Assembly: GCA_011526365.1 (NCBI GenBank)
Contig: WTIO01000059.1
Span: forward strand, 50,791-114,790
From: Flavobacteriales bacterium
GTDB lineage: Bacteria; Bacteroidota; Bacteroidia; Flavobacteriales; Flavobacteriaceae
Direction: 5' to 3'
DNA length: 64,000 nt
Part shown: one piece after another, positions 21,644 through 31,257 of the stretch
Layout of the letters: every line of letters begins with the position of its first letter
How positions within the stretch are numbered: position 1 is the stretch's first letter
The notes under the pieces: model-generated
The model's input: only the letters and a program-made list of their open reading frames with translations
Database searches by the model: none
What the model was told of the DNA's origin: nothing
Position numbers and translations under genes: made by a program

Positions 21644-22529
21644 AACACTACTCTACATCGCAGGGCCTACAGCCTCGGGAAAAACTGCCGCAGCACTAAA
21701 AATAGCAACACATTTCAACACTGAAATTGTTTCCTGTGATTCGCGGCAATTTTATAAGGAAATGAAAATTGGCACTGCCCCACCTAGTCCCGAAGAACTC
21801 GCGCAGGTTCCACATCATTTTATCCACAATAAAAGTTTGGCTTCCCCCTATACGGTTGGCGCCTATGAAAAAGAGGCGTTCGCCTGTGTGGAACGTCTAT
21901 TTGAACACCAAGATGTGGTGGTGCTGGTAGGCGGATCGGGGTTGTATGCCGATGCGCTTATTGAAGGCCTAGATCAATTCCCAGAAGTACCACAAGCCCT
22001 TCGCGATCAACTGGAATTATTTTACCAACAGCACGGCTTAGAGGGCCTACAAGACCTGTTAAAGCAAAAGGATTTAAAGTACTATCAACAAGTGGATCGG
22101 AACAACCCGCGCCGTATGCTTCGTGCCTTGGGGGTGTGTATTGTCGCTGAGCAACCTTACTCCTCGTTTTTGCAACAAGAAAAGGTCCCGCGAAACTTCA
22201 CCACACGTTACCTTGTGCTTATGCCCGAAAGAGAAGAATTGTACCAGCGTATCAATAGCCGTGTAGACAGCATGCTCGATAATGGTTTGGAAGAAGAAGC
22301 TGCAGCTTTAGCCGATTATCAAAACCACCCAGCCTTTGCCACGGTAGGCTATCAGGAGTGGCTTCCGTTTTGGAATAGGGACTATGATCGGGACACGGCC
22401 ATAGAACGCATCAAGCGCAACAGCCGACGGTATGCCAAACGACAAATAACCTGGTGCAAACGCTATGGCGCAGCACATTTTTACACGCCGCCAATAGAGT
22501 TGGAGGCGGTGCTTAAAAAAATCTTCTAG
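21636..22529 (+). CDS. miaA: tRNA dimethylallyltransferase
   Basis: [59 protein letters not shown]. Confidence 0.97.
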   Translation: MNKTLLYIAGPTASGKTAAALKIATHFNTEIVSCDSRQFYKEMKIGTAPPSPEELAQVPHHFIHNKSLASPYTVGAYEKEAFACVERLFEHQDVVVLVGGSGLYADALIEGLDQFPEVPQALRDQLELFYQQHGLEGLQDLLKQKDLKYYQQVDRNNPRRMLRALGVCIVAEQPYSSFLQQEKVPRNFTTRYLVLMPEREELYQRINSRVDSMLDNGLEEEAAALADYQNHPAFATVGYQEWLPFWNRDYDRDTAIERIKRNSRRYAKRQITWCKRYGAAHFYTPPIELEAVLKKIF

Positions 22530-23473
22530 TGTTTTTCCAAATAGGCCAACACATTTTGTTCTATTCGCTGGTGTAAGTTATTTATGGGGGCGGGAACAAA
22601 CGTTTCTCCTGTAATTTGCTCGTACAATTCTATATAACGCTGAGAAACTTTTTCGGTGAAGGCTGTAGTGATTTTGGGCAGCTGCTGACCTTCTAATCCT
22701 TGAAAACCATGTTGAATCAACCATTGGCGCACAAACTCCTTTGAGAGCTGCTTTTGTGGTTCACCTGCTGCTTGTCGCTCGGCATAACCCTCTGCATAAA
22801 AGTAACGCGATGAATCTGGGGTGTGAATTTCATCAATCAAAACGATACGTCCATCGGTGGTTTTTCCAAATTCGTATTTGGTATCTACTAAAATTAAACC
22901 GCGTTCCTTTGCTAAGGCAGTACCGCGTTCAAAAAGCGCTCGTGTATACTGCTCTAGTTGGATATAATCTGCAGCACTTACGATGCCTTGAGCAATAATT
23001 TCTTCTTTAGAAATATCTTCGTCATGGCCTTCTTCTGCCTTGGTGGCAGGCGTAATAATGGGGACAGGAAAAGCATCATTTTCACTCATACCCTCGGGCA
23101 TGGGAACACCGCATAGCAGGCGCTTTCCTGCCTTATACTCCCGAGCGGCATGCCCGCTCATATACCCACGAATTACCATTTCAACCTTAAAAGGGGTGCA
23201 GGCATGTCCTATAGACACATTAGGATCGGGGCTAGCCACAAGCCAATTGGGAACAGTATCCGCAGTTGCTTGCAGCATATGCTGTGCTATTTGATTGAGG
23301 ATTTGCCCCTTGTAGGGAATGCCCTTAGGCATCACCACATCAAAGGCCGATAGTCGGTCGGTGGCCACCATCACAAGGAGATCTCCTTCCAAACGGTACA
23401 CTTCCCGTACCTTGCCCTTATAATAGCTTTGTTGGCCAGGGAATTTAAATTCTGTGTGCATTAAGGTTTCCAT
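22526..23473 (-). CDS. purC: Phosphoribosylaminoimidazole-succinocarboxamide synthase
   Basis: [61 protein letters not shown]. Confidence 0.97.
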   Translation of the reverse strand: METLMHTEFKFPGQQSYYKGKVREVYRLEGDLLVMVATDRLSAFDVVMPKGIPYKGQILNQIAQHMLQATADTVPNWLVASPDPNVSIGHACTPFKVEMVIRGYMSGHAAREYKAGKRLLCGVPMPEGMSENDAFPVPIITPATKAEEGHDEDISKEEIIAQGIVSAADYIQLEQYTRALFERGTALAKERGLILVDTKYEFGKTTDGRIVLIDEIHTPDSSRYFYAEGYAERQAAGEPQKQLSKEFVRQWLIQHGFQGLEGQQLPKITTAFTEKVSQRYIELYEQITGETFVPAPINNLHQRIEQNVLAYLEKH

Positions 23474-23477
23474 AGCC

Positions 23478-24431
23478 TTAGTTTTGATGTTCTATACGCT
23501 TGTAAGCCTCCACCACTTCTTTTACCAATTGGTGCCGAATAACATCTTTGTCATCCAAATATACCATGCCGATACCTTTGGTGGCTTTTAATATTAACAA
23601 GGCTTCTTTCAGTCCAGAAATCACCCGTCGGGGAAGGTCTATTTGCCCGGGATCCCCGGTGACTAAAAATTTGGCGTTGGGCCCCATACGGGTTAGAAAC
23701 ATTTTCATTTGAGCGTGGGTAGTATTTTGCCCTTCGTCTAATATTACAAAGGCATTGTCTAATGTACGGCCACGCATAAAGGCTAAGGGAGCTATTTGTA
23801 TGGTTCCCTTCTCCAAGTGTGTTGCGAGCTTTTCGTAGGGGATCATATCCCGGAGCGCGTCGTACAAGGGCTGCATGTAGGGATCTAATTTTTCTTTAAG
23901 GTCCCCAGGAAGGAAACCTAAATTTTCTCCGGCCTCTACCGCAGGACGCGTTAATATAATACGCTTGACTTGCTTTTCTTTAAGTGCCTTCACTGCCATA
24001 GCCACTCCTGTGTAGGTTTTTCCTGTTCCTGCTGGACCGATGGCAAACACCATATCGTTTTTCGATATTGCATCCACCAGCTTTGCTTGGTTAGGTGTTT
24101 TGGCTTTAATGATTTTTCCTCCAACACCGTGCACTATTACTTTCTCTGTAGCGCTATCAAAACCCAATTCGGCTTGGGTTTGGGCAGTAACAATACGTTC
24201 AATAATTTTTTCATCTAGGGTGTTGTATTTCCCCAGGTGTATTTGCATAAGGTCTACTCGTTTCTGAAATTCATCCAGCACCTCTGGAGCGCCATAAGCC
24301 TTAATGGTACTGCCTCTGGCTATAATTTTAAGTTTTGGATAGAAGGATTTGAGTTGTTCGATGTGGGCATTCTGCTGCCCAAAAAAATCTCGGGGGTTAA
24401 CCTCTTGAAGGTCTATTTTTATTTCGTTCAA
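23478..24431 (-). CDS. PhoH family ATPase
   Basis: [79 protein letters not shown]. Confidence 0.96.
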   Translation of the reverse strand: MNEIKIDLQEVNPRDFFGQQNAHIEQLKSFYPKLKIIARGSTIKAYGAPEVLDEFQKRVDLMQIHLGKYNTLDEKIIERIVTAQTQAELGFDSATEKVIVHGVGGKIIKAKTPNQAKLVDAISKNDMVFAIGPAGTGKTYTGVAMAVKALKEKQVKRIILTRPAVEAGENLGFLPGDLKEKLDPYMQPLYDALRDMIPYEKLATHLEKGTIQIAPLAFMRGRTLDNAFVILDEGQNTTHAQMKMFLTRMGPNAKFLVTGDPGQIDLPRRVISGLKEALLILKATKGIGMVYLDDKDVIRHQLVKEVVEAYKRIEHQN

Positions 24432-24526
24432 GTACTTTTTACTTTAAAATCCGTTAATTTACAGTGTTGGGGGTTTACTCAAAAATACATAAAAATTAAA
24501 TTTGCAGTGCGCTTTTTAAAAAAGCT

Positions 24527-25357
24527 ATGTCAATAATAACATTAACAACTGATTTTGGAAACAAAGACTACGCGGTAGGAGCTGTAAAAGCGGCCTTGAT
24601 TTCTGCCATTAGTCCACTACAAATTGTTGATATTAGCCATGAAATTAGTCCCTACAACCTGACGGAATGTGCCTATATTTTAAAAAATGCCTACCTCGTT
24701 TTTCCCAAAGGAAGCATTCATATTATTGGAGTAGAAAGTGAACAAACCCCAGAGAATAGGCACCTTGCCATGCGCTATAACAACCACTATTTTATTGGAG
24801 CTGACAACGGTATTATGGCCCTCCTCCTTGACCAACATCGCCCCGAAAAGGTGGTGGAAATAAACATTCACAACAATGTGGTCACCAGCTTTCCAGTACT
24901 TGATGTGTTTGTGAATGTCGCCGCACATATTGCACGTCAGGGGCAATTGGAAGTCATTGGAAAACCCATTACAGTCATTAAAGAAATAAAAGAACTACAA
25001 CCTGTTATTAATACCGAAAAAAATCAAATCTTGGGTGCAGTGATCTACATCGACAATTATGGCAACGTTGTGACCAACATCACTCAAAAACTCTTTGATG
25101 AAGTAGGGATGTCGCGCAATTTTACCATTTTTGCACGTAACGAAAAGTTTCGCCAAGTGTACACCGCTTACGGTGAAGCCATTGATTTTACAATTCCCGT
25201 TGGAAAACGTGCTGCTGATGGCAAAAAACTAGCGTTATTTAATGCTGCAGGTCATTTGGAAATAGCTGTATATAAAAGTAATCCCAACACCGTGGGTGGT
25301 GCCAACACCCTGTTTGGCTTGAGCTACAGGGATCCCATCACCGTGGTATTTGAATAG
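24527..25357 (+). CDS. SAM hydroxide adenosyltransferase (DUF62 family)
   Basis: ITLTTDFGNKDYAVGAVKAAL, IGADNGIMALL, YIDNYGNVVTNI. Confidence 0.93.
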   Translation: MSIITLTTDFGNKDYAVGAVKAALISAISPLQIVDISHEISPYNLTECAYILKNAYLVFPKGSIHIIGVESEQTPENRHLAMRYNNHYFIGADNGIMALLLDQHRPEKVVEINIHNNVVTSFPVLDVFVNVAAHIARQGQLEVIGKPITVIKEIKELQPVINTEKNQILGAVIYIDNYGNVVTNITQKLFDEVGMSRNFTIFARNEKFRQVYTAYGEAIDFTIPVGKRAADGKKLALFNAAGHLEIAVYKSNPNTVGGANTLFGLSYRDPITVVFE

Positions 25358-25358
25358 T

Positions 25359-26093
25359 ATGTGGACAATAGTTAAAAAAGACATCCTCGGAATTTTCAGT
25401 GTGCCTTCAGGCGTTCTTGCCTTGGCCTTGTTTTATCTTGTGAGCCTGCTTTTTTTATGGGTGTTTGAATCGCCGTTTAACATCATTAATTCAGGCTTTG
25501 CAGATTTAAATGTGTTCTTCAACCTTGCACCCTGGCTGTTGATGTTCCTAATTCCTGCCCTGAGTATGCGCAGCTTTGCTGAAGAAATCAAGTCGGGGAC
25601 TTTAGAAGTACTGCTGACCAAACCCATAAGTGTATGGCAGTTGGTGCTTGGAAAGTTTATGGCCATCGTTGTGGTGTTTACATTTGCTTTGCTTCCCACA
25701 ACCATACATCTTTGGGGCCTTCAAAAACTTATGCAAGCAGGAACTCCACTGGACTGGGGAAGTATCGTAGGCGGCTACCTGGGATTAGTGTTTTTGTGCA
25801 TCTGTTTTGCTTGCATCAGTAACTTTGCTTCTGCAGCTTCCAAAAATGCCGTCACTGCTTATCTTGGGGCCCTACTACTTTGCTTTTTACAATATTATGG
25901 TTGGGGGCAACTCGCGGTATTAATCCCTGATTTTGGATGGTTTGGTTTTATACGCGACTTGGGTATTGAAGCCCACTATATTGGCATTAGCAATGGGGTG
26001 GTACAGGTGTCAGACCTTGCCTATTATATTGGGCTTAGCCTTTTCTTTTTAGCCCTAACACAGCGTGCGTTACAAAAAATAAAAGCCCAATGA
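25359..26093 (+). CDS. gldF: Gliding motility-associated ABC transporter permease GldF
   Basis: ABC-2 type permease (FAEEIKSGTLEVLLTKPISVWQLVLGKF) directly followed by gldG. Confidence 0.88.
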   Translation: MWTIVKKDILGIFSVPSGVLALALFYLVSLLFLWVFESPFNIINSGFADLNVFFNLAPWLLMFLIPALSMRSFAEEIKSGTLEVLLTKPISVWQLVLGKFMAIVVVFTFALLPTTIHLWGLQKLMQAGTPLDWGSIVGGYLGLVFLCICFACISNFASAASKNAVTAYLGALLLCFLQYYGWGQLAVLIPDFGWFGFIRDLGIEAHYIGISNGVVQVSDLAYYIGLSLFFLALTQRALQKIKAQ

Positions 26094-27736
26094 AAAGAAA
26101 AAACACACTGTTTTGGACTGTTGGACTGGGGCTAATACTACTGCATTCTTATTTCCCTGGGCAAATAGATTTTACTGCAGATCAACGCTACACACTTTCA
26201 CCTACGGCCCTAAACACACTGGAAGTCACCACAACACCCCTGCGTGTTGATGTGTTTTTAAGCGGTGATTTGCCCAACAATTTTCAACGGCTTCGCCAAG
26301 AAACTCAAACCCTACTCGAGCAGATGGCCCGAAAACGCCCGCTGCTCCTCAACTATATCAACCCATTTGAAGACAGTGACAATGTGACCGCCATTGTAGA
26401 AGAAATGCTGCAATACGGACTACAGCCCCACAATGTAGTAAACGCAAACACCCAACGGATGGAACAAACAGTAGTTTTTCCCTGGGCGATTGTTAGTGAC
26501 GGTAGTCGTTCGGTACGCGTATCCCTCCTTAAAAAAACCTTGGGCGACAGCCCCGAACAACAACTCTTACGTTCCATCAGACAATTGGAATATCAGTTTA
26601 CCGATGCTATTATTCAATTGCAAACAACTACGAAGAAAAGCATTGCGGTATTAACCTCTCACAACACCAGTAGTGCCGCCAGTACAGCAGACTTATTGCA
26701 AAGTCTAAAACCGTACTACAACCTTGCCGCCTTTGATTTAAAAGCCTTGCAAAATGACCCCATCACAACCTTAAATAACCTGAAGCGTTTTGATGTATTG
26801 TTTATTTCGAATCCTAAAGCTCCCTTTACAGCTACAGAGAAATTAGTATTGGACCAATACCAAATGCATGGGGGCGCAAGTTTGTGGGCCATTAATACCA
26901 TACAAATCAACCGCGATAGCTTGTTTAATAGTTCCGGTAGTGCCTTAGCCTATCCTAACCCCCTTAATTTAGAAGACTATTTCTTTAAGCGCGGACTGCG
27001 TCTCAATAATAACCTGGTTAAAGACCTGTATGCAGCTCCTATTGTTTTGGCGCAGGGCAGCGGAAATCAATCGCAATACCTCCCCTACCCTTGGAGTTAC
27101 TATCCCTTGGTCCCTGCAACCACTTCACATCCCATAGCAGCAGGAGTAGGCAATGTGTGGTTGCGTTTTACATCGAGTATAGACACCTTAAAAAATGCTG
27201 CCAAAAAGCAGTTCTTGCTTACTTCATCTCCACTTTCAAAAGCTGTTACTGCGCCTTTTATTGTTCGTTTGGAAGAAGCTAACCAAGCGCCAAACCCAGA
27301 GGCCTATAATCAAGAAAGTTTGGGCACAGCAGTATTACTAGAGGGAGCTTTTGAATCCCTGTACAAAAATAGGGTGCTAAACGTAGACTCACTCCCCTTT
27401 AAGGCCAATGGAAACGCTAAAATGTTGGTGATCACCGATGGAAACATTGCAGAAAATCAGTTGGACAAAGGACAACCTGTGGAACTGGGCTACGATAAAT
27501 GGACCAACAATTTCTACAATAACAAAAGCTTTTTGCAAAACGCCTTCCATTATTTGATGGGAGAAGAAGCCCGTATCGCGCTACGTGCCAAAACCCTGCA
27601 AGTCGCCCTTTTAGATCTTCAACGCACTAAAGAAAACAGCACTTTAGTACGGCTTTTTGTCGCGTTAATCCCTCTGCTATTCTTAGGGGTATTAATAGTG
27701 TTCACGCGCTTTTGGCGTATGCGCATGTTGCGTTAA
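26090..27736 (+). CDS. gldG: Gliding motility-associated ABC transporter protein GldG
   Basis: N-terminal TM, RYTLSPTALNTLEVTTTPLRVDVFLSGDLPNNFQRLRQETQTLL typical of GldG; C-terminal TM. Confidence 0.9.
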   Translation: MKRKNTLFWTVGLGLILLHSYFPGQIDFTADQRYTLSPTALNTLEVTTTPLRVDVFLSGDLPNNFQRLRQETQTLLEQMARKRPLLLNYINPFEDSDNVTAIVEEMLQYGLQPHNVVNANTQRMEQTVVFPWAIVSDGSRSVRVSLLKKTLGDSPEQQLLRSIRQLEYQFTDAIIQLQTTTKKSIAVLTSHNTSSAASTADLLQSLKPYYNLAAFDLKALQNDPITTLNNLKRFDVLFISNPKAPFTATEKLVLDQYQMHGGASLWAINTIQINRDSLFNSSGSALAYPNPLNLEDYFFKRGLRLNNNLVKDLYAAPIVLAQGSGNQSQYLPYPWSYYPLVPATTSHPIAAGVGNVWLRFTSSIDTLKNAAKKQFLLTSSPLSKAVTAPFIVRLEEANQAPNPEAYNQESLGTAVLLEGAFESLYKNRVLNVDSLPFKANGNAKMLVITDGNIAENQLDKGQPVELGYDKWTNNFYNNKSFLQNAFHYLMGEEARIALRAKTLQVALLDLQRTKENSTLVRLFVALIPLLFLGVLIVFTRFWRMRMLR

Positions 27737-27803
27737 CAATTGTGAATAAGTTTCTTTCCGTAGTTGAGGCATTTCAAATATCTTTGGAAAAAGCGCATTA
27801 CCT

Positions 27804-28922
27804 ATGAAATTTATAGTCTCGAGTTCAGCCCTTTTAAAAGAATTACAAACTCTTGGCGGTGTTATTAATGCCACCAATACTCTACCCATCTTAGACAATG
27901 TTTTGTTTCAGCTCAATGAAAACAAGCTCAGTCTTACGGCATCGGATTTAGAAACCACACTGTCCACAGTAATTGCAGTAGAATCTACCGATACTGGACA
28001 AGTAGCCCTACCTGCACGACTGCTTACAGACATGCTAAAAACGTTCCCTGAGCAACCGCTTACGTTCATTAAAACCGACCAAAACACCTTTGAGATTAGC
28101 GCTAATAACGGGAAATATGCATTGGCTTATGTTGAAGCAGAAGAATTTCCCAAGGCACCCCACCTGCCCGATCCCTCTAAAACAGAATTACAGGGAGATG
28201 TGTTAGCAACCGCTATCAATGCTACCCTATTCGCATCTGGAAATGACGATTTACGTCCTGTGATGAGTGGCGTGTTTTTCCAATTCAGTACCGATGCCCT
28301 CACTTTTGTAGCTACAGATGCCCATAAGTTGGTGAAATACACACGTACAGACTTGACTGCCGCACAGAGTGCCGAGTTTATTATGCCTAAAAAACCCTTA
28401 CAGGTTTTGAAAACTCTTTTGGCAGGAACTACAGACACGGTTACTATCGAGTACAACGAAAGTAATGCACAGTTTAATTTTGGGGCCACGTGTCTTACCT
28501 GCCGTTTAATTGATGGAAAATACCCCAATTACGAAGCAGTAATACCAAAGGAAAACCCGAATGTAATGGAAATTGAACGCGGCACCTTTTTAAGCTCTGT
28601 TCGCCGTGTAAGTATTTTCTCTAATAAAACCACCCACCAAATTCGTTTAAAGCTCGCAGGAACTACTTTACAAATTTCTGCGGAAGATTTCGACTACAGT
28701 AATAAGGCCGAAGAACATCTGGATTGTGAATACAAAGGGGACGACATGCAAATTGGCTTTAACTCAAGGTTTTTGGTAGAAATGCTAAATAACCTAACCG
28801 CCAATCAAGTGCGCCTAGAACTATCGCTCCCCAACAGAGCAGGAATCATCACACCACAGGATGGCGGTGTAGAAGGTGAGCATATTACCATGCTCGTTAT
28901 GCCCGTAATGCTTAACGATTAA
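27804..28922 (+). CDS. dnaN: DNA polymerase III beta subunit
   Basis: MKFIVSSSALLKELQTLGGVINATNTLPILDNVLF; FLSSVRRVSIFSNKTTHQIRL; C-terminal LVMPVMLND. Confidence 0.97.
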   Translation: MKFIVSSSALLKELQTLGGVINATNTLPILDNVLFQLNENKLSLTASDLETTLSTVIAVESTDTGQVALPARLLTDMLKTFPEQPLTFIKTDQNTFEISANNGKYALAYVEAEEFPKAPHLPDPSKTELQGDVLATAINATLFASGNDDLRPVMSGVFFQFSTDALTFVATDAHKLVKYTRTDLTAAQSAEFIMPKKPLQVLKTLLAGTTDTVTIEYNESNAQFNFGATCLTCRLIDGKYPNYEAVIPKENPNVMEIERGTFLSSVRRVSIFSNKTTHQIRLKLAGTTLQISAEDFDYSNKAEEHLDCEYKGDDMQIGFNSRFLVEMLNNLTANQVRLELSLPNRAGIITPQDGGVEGEHITMLVMPVMLND

Positions 28923-30175
28923 TTGGTGCTTCCAACAGTTTTCGCAGCCATTTGATACACACCTTGCTCTAGTTTAGAACGTATTTGTGCAAAGGCATCT
29001 AGCGTAATTTCAATATCTTCCATAGTGTGTGAAGATGTTGGAATCAAGCGCAACAGGATAAGACCTTTGGGAATTACCGGGTACACTACTATAGAACAGA
29101 AAATACCGAAGTTTTCGCGCAAATCCTGAACCAGTGCCATAGCTTCTGGAATGCTTCCTTTTAAATACACGGGGGTAACACAGCTTTGGGTTTTACCGAT
29201 ATCAAAACCGTTGTCTTTTAATCCCTTTTGAAGTGCGTTTACGTTTTCCCATAGTTTGGCTTTTAACTCGGGCTGTGTGCGTAACATTTCCAAGCGCTTT
29301 AAGGCGCCAACAACCAATTGCATTTGCAAGGATTTTGCAAACATCTGGGAGCGCATATTGTATTTTAGGTAGTCTATGATTTCTTTATCTCCGGCAATAA
29401 ATGCACCTGTGGAGGCCATAGATTTTGCAAAGGTGGCAAAGTACACGTCAATTTCATCTTGTACGCCCTGCTCCTCTCCTGCTCCTGCACCGGTAGCACC
29501 TAGGGTACCAAAACCATGGGCATCATCTACCAGGAAGCGGAAGTTGTATTTCTTTTTAAGGGCTGCTATTTCTTTTAGCTTCCCTTGTTCACCACGCATT
29601 CCAAAGACCCCTTCAGAGATTACTAATATACCTCCTCCCGATTGTTCGGCCTGTTTGGTGGCACGTTGTAAGTTTTTTTCTAAGCTTTCGATGTCGTTGT
29701 GTTTGTAGGTAAAACGCTTTCCTAAATGCAAACGCACCCCATCAATAATACAGGCGTGAGCATCCACATCATACACTATAACATCATTTTTTGACACCAA
29801 AGTGTCTATAGTAGAAAGAATCCCCTGATATCCAAAATTTAACAGATAGGCGGCTTCTTTATTGACAAAGGCTGCCAACTCCTCTTGCAACTGTTCGTGC
29901 AGGGAGGTGTGCCCAGACATCATACGGGCGCCCATAGGATAAGCTGCACCATAAGCTGTGGCGGCTTCAGCATCCACCTTTCGCACCTCGGGGTGATTTG
30001 CAAGGCCTAAATAATCATTAACACTCCAGGTAATTACTTCCTTCCCTCTAAAGTGCATACGGTTGGAAATAGGCCCTTCGAGTTTAGGAAAAACAAAATA
30101 GCCTTCCGCTTGGTCGGCCCATTTTCCCAATGGCCCCTTGTTTTCAGTTATTCTATCAAATAAATCACGCATCAT
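28919..30175 (-). CDS. Alpha-oxoamine synthase family PLP enzyme; candidate cysteate-fatty acyl transferase (sulfonolipid) or serine palmitoyltransferase-like
   Basis: WSVNDYLGLANHPEV, GARMMSGHTSLHEQLEEEL-like region, VDDAHGFGTLG, FAKSMASTGAF; paired with a cysteine-synthase-like gene. Confidence 0.85.
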   Translation of the reverse strand: MMRDLFDRITENKGPLGKWADQAEGYFVFPKLEGPISNRMHFRGKEVITWSVNDYLGLANHPEVRKVDAEAATAYGAAYPMGARMMSGHTSLHEQLQEELAAFVNKEAAYLLNFGYQGILSTIDTLVSKNDVIVYDVDAHACIIDGVRLHLGKRFTYKHNDIESLEKNLQRATKQAEQSGGGILVISEGVFGMRGEQGKLKEIAALKKKYNFRFLVDDAHGFGTLGATGAGAGEEQGVQDEIDVYFATFAKSMASTGAFIAGDKEIIDYLKYNMRSQMFAKSLQMQLVVGALKRLEMLRTQPELKAKLWENVNALQKGLKDNGFDIGKTQSCVTPVYLKGSIPEAMALVQDLRENFGIFCSIVVYPVIPKGLILLRLIPTSSHTMEDIEITLDAFAQIRSKLEQGVYQMAAKTVGSTN

Positions 30176-30186
30176 ACTGTTTTCAA

Positions 30187-31215
30187 TTAGCTAATGAATT
30201 CCGTTGTTTTTGGAGATTTGGTATAGGTATTGTCAAAAAAGCCTTGGGCTTCCATCCATTGATCGTCATAAATTTTACTCATATAGCGCGAGCCATGGTC
30301 TGGAAAAATAATTACCACCTTACTATTGGCGTCAAAGTGCCCTTGTTCGTGGAGTTGTTTCACCGCTTGAAAAGCCGCTCCTGAGGTGTAGCCAACAAAC
30401 AAACCTTCTTGAAGGCTAATGGTCCGTGCGGTGTGTGCACTGGCTTCATCGGTTACTTTTTCAAAAAGGTCGATACTGTCAAAATCAGTAGCTGTTGGAA
30501 TAAGGTTTTTGCCTAAGCCTTCAATACGATAGGGATAAATTTCTTTGGTGTCCAATTCTCCCGTTTCGTGATATTTTTTTAAAACGGAACCATAAGCATC
30601 TACACCAAAAACTTTAATGTTGGGGTTTTGTTCTTTTAAATATTTAGCACAGCCTGAAATTGTTCCTCCTGTTCCACTACAGGCCACCAAATGAGTGATT
30701 TCTCCTTCGGTTTGTTTCCAAATTTCGGGACCTGTACTCAAGTAATGTGCCTCAACATTTAATGCGTTAAAGTATTGATTGATATAAATAGAATTTTCAA
30801 TCTCGCTGTGTAAACGCTTGGCCACTTGGTAGTAGGAACGCGGATCATCAGCCGCAACATTGGCAGGACACACATACACTTTAGCTCCCATCGAGCGCAG
30901 CATAGCAATTTTATCTTTTGATGATTTTGAACTAACGGCCAAAATACATTCATATCCCTTAATTAAAGATACCATGGCCAAGCTAAAACCAGTATTCCCA
31001 GAGGTGGTTTCTATAATGCAAGAATTGGGCTTTAATAACCCCTTTTGTTCTGCAATTTCAATGATATGAAGGGCAATACGATCTTTGGTAGACTGTCCGG
31101 GATTGAAGGCTTCAAATTTTGCAAAGTAGTTTCCCTTTAGGGATGCAGCAACTTTGTTTAGTTGAATTAATGGCGTATTGCCAATAAGTTCTAAAACGTT
31201 TTGATGGGCCTTCAC
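30187..31215 (-). CDS. Cysteine synthase / cystathionine beta-synthase-like PLP enzyme; candidate cysteate synthase
   Basis: [65 protein letters not shown]. Confidence 0.88.
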   Translation of the reverse strand: MKAHQNVLELIGNTPLIQLNKVAASLKGNYFAKFEAFNPGQSTKDRIALHIIEIAEQKGLLKPNSCIIETTSGNTGFSLAMVSLIKGYECILAVSSKSSKDKIAMLRSMGAKVYVCPANVAADDPRSYYQVAKRLHSEIENSIYINQYFNALNVEAHYLSTGPEIWKQTEGEITHLVACSGTGGTISGCAKYLKEQNPNIKVFGVDAYGSVLKKYHETGELDTKEIYPYRIEGLGKNLIPTATDFDSIDLFEKVTDEASAHTARTISLQEGLFVGYTSGAAFQAVKQLHEQGHFDANSKVVIIFPDHGSRYMSKIYDDQWMEAQGFFDNTYTKSPKTTEFIS

Positions 31216-31257
31216 AAGAAGTTTTCAATGGTTTCTAGACGCTGCAAAGCTAAAAAA

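Noticed and set aside
28127-28528. Minus-strand 133-aa ORF within dnaN
   Set aside because: Antisense shadow of dnaN; no recognisable features.
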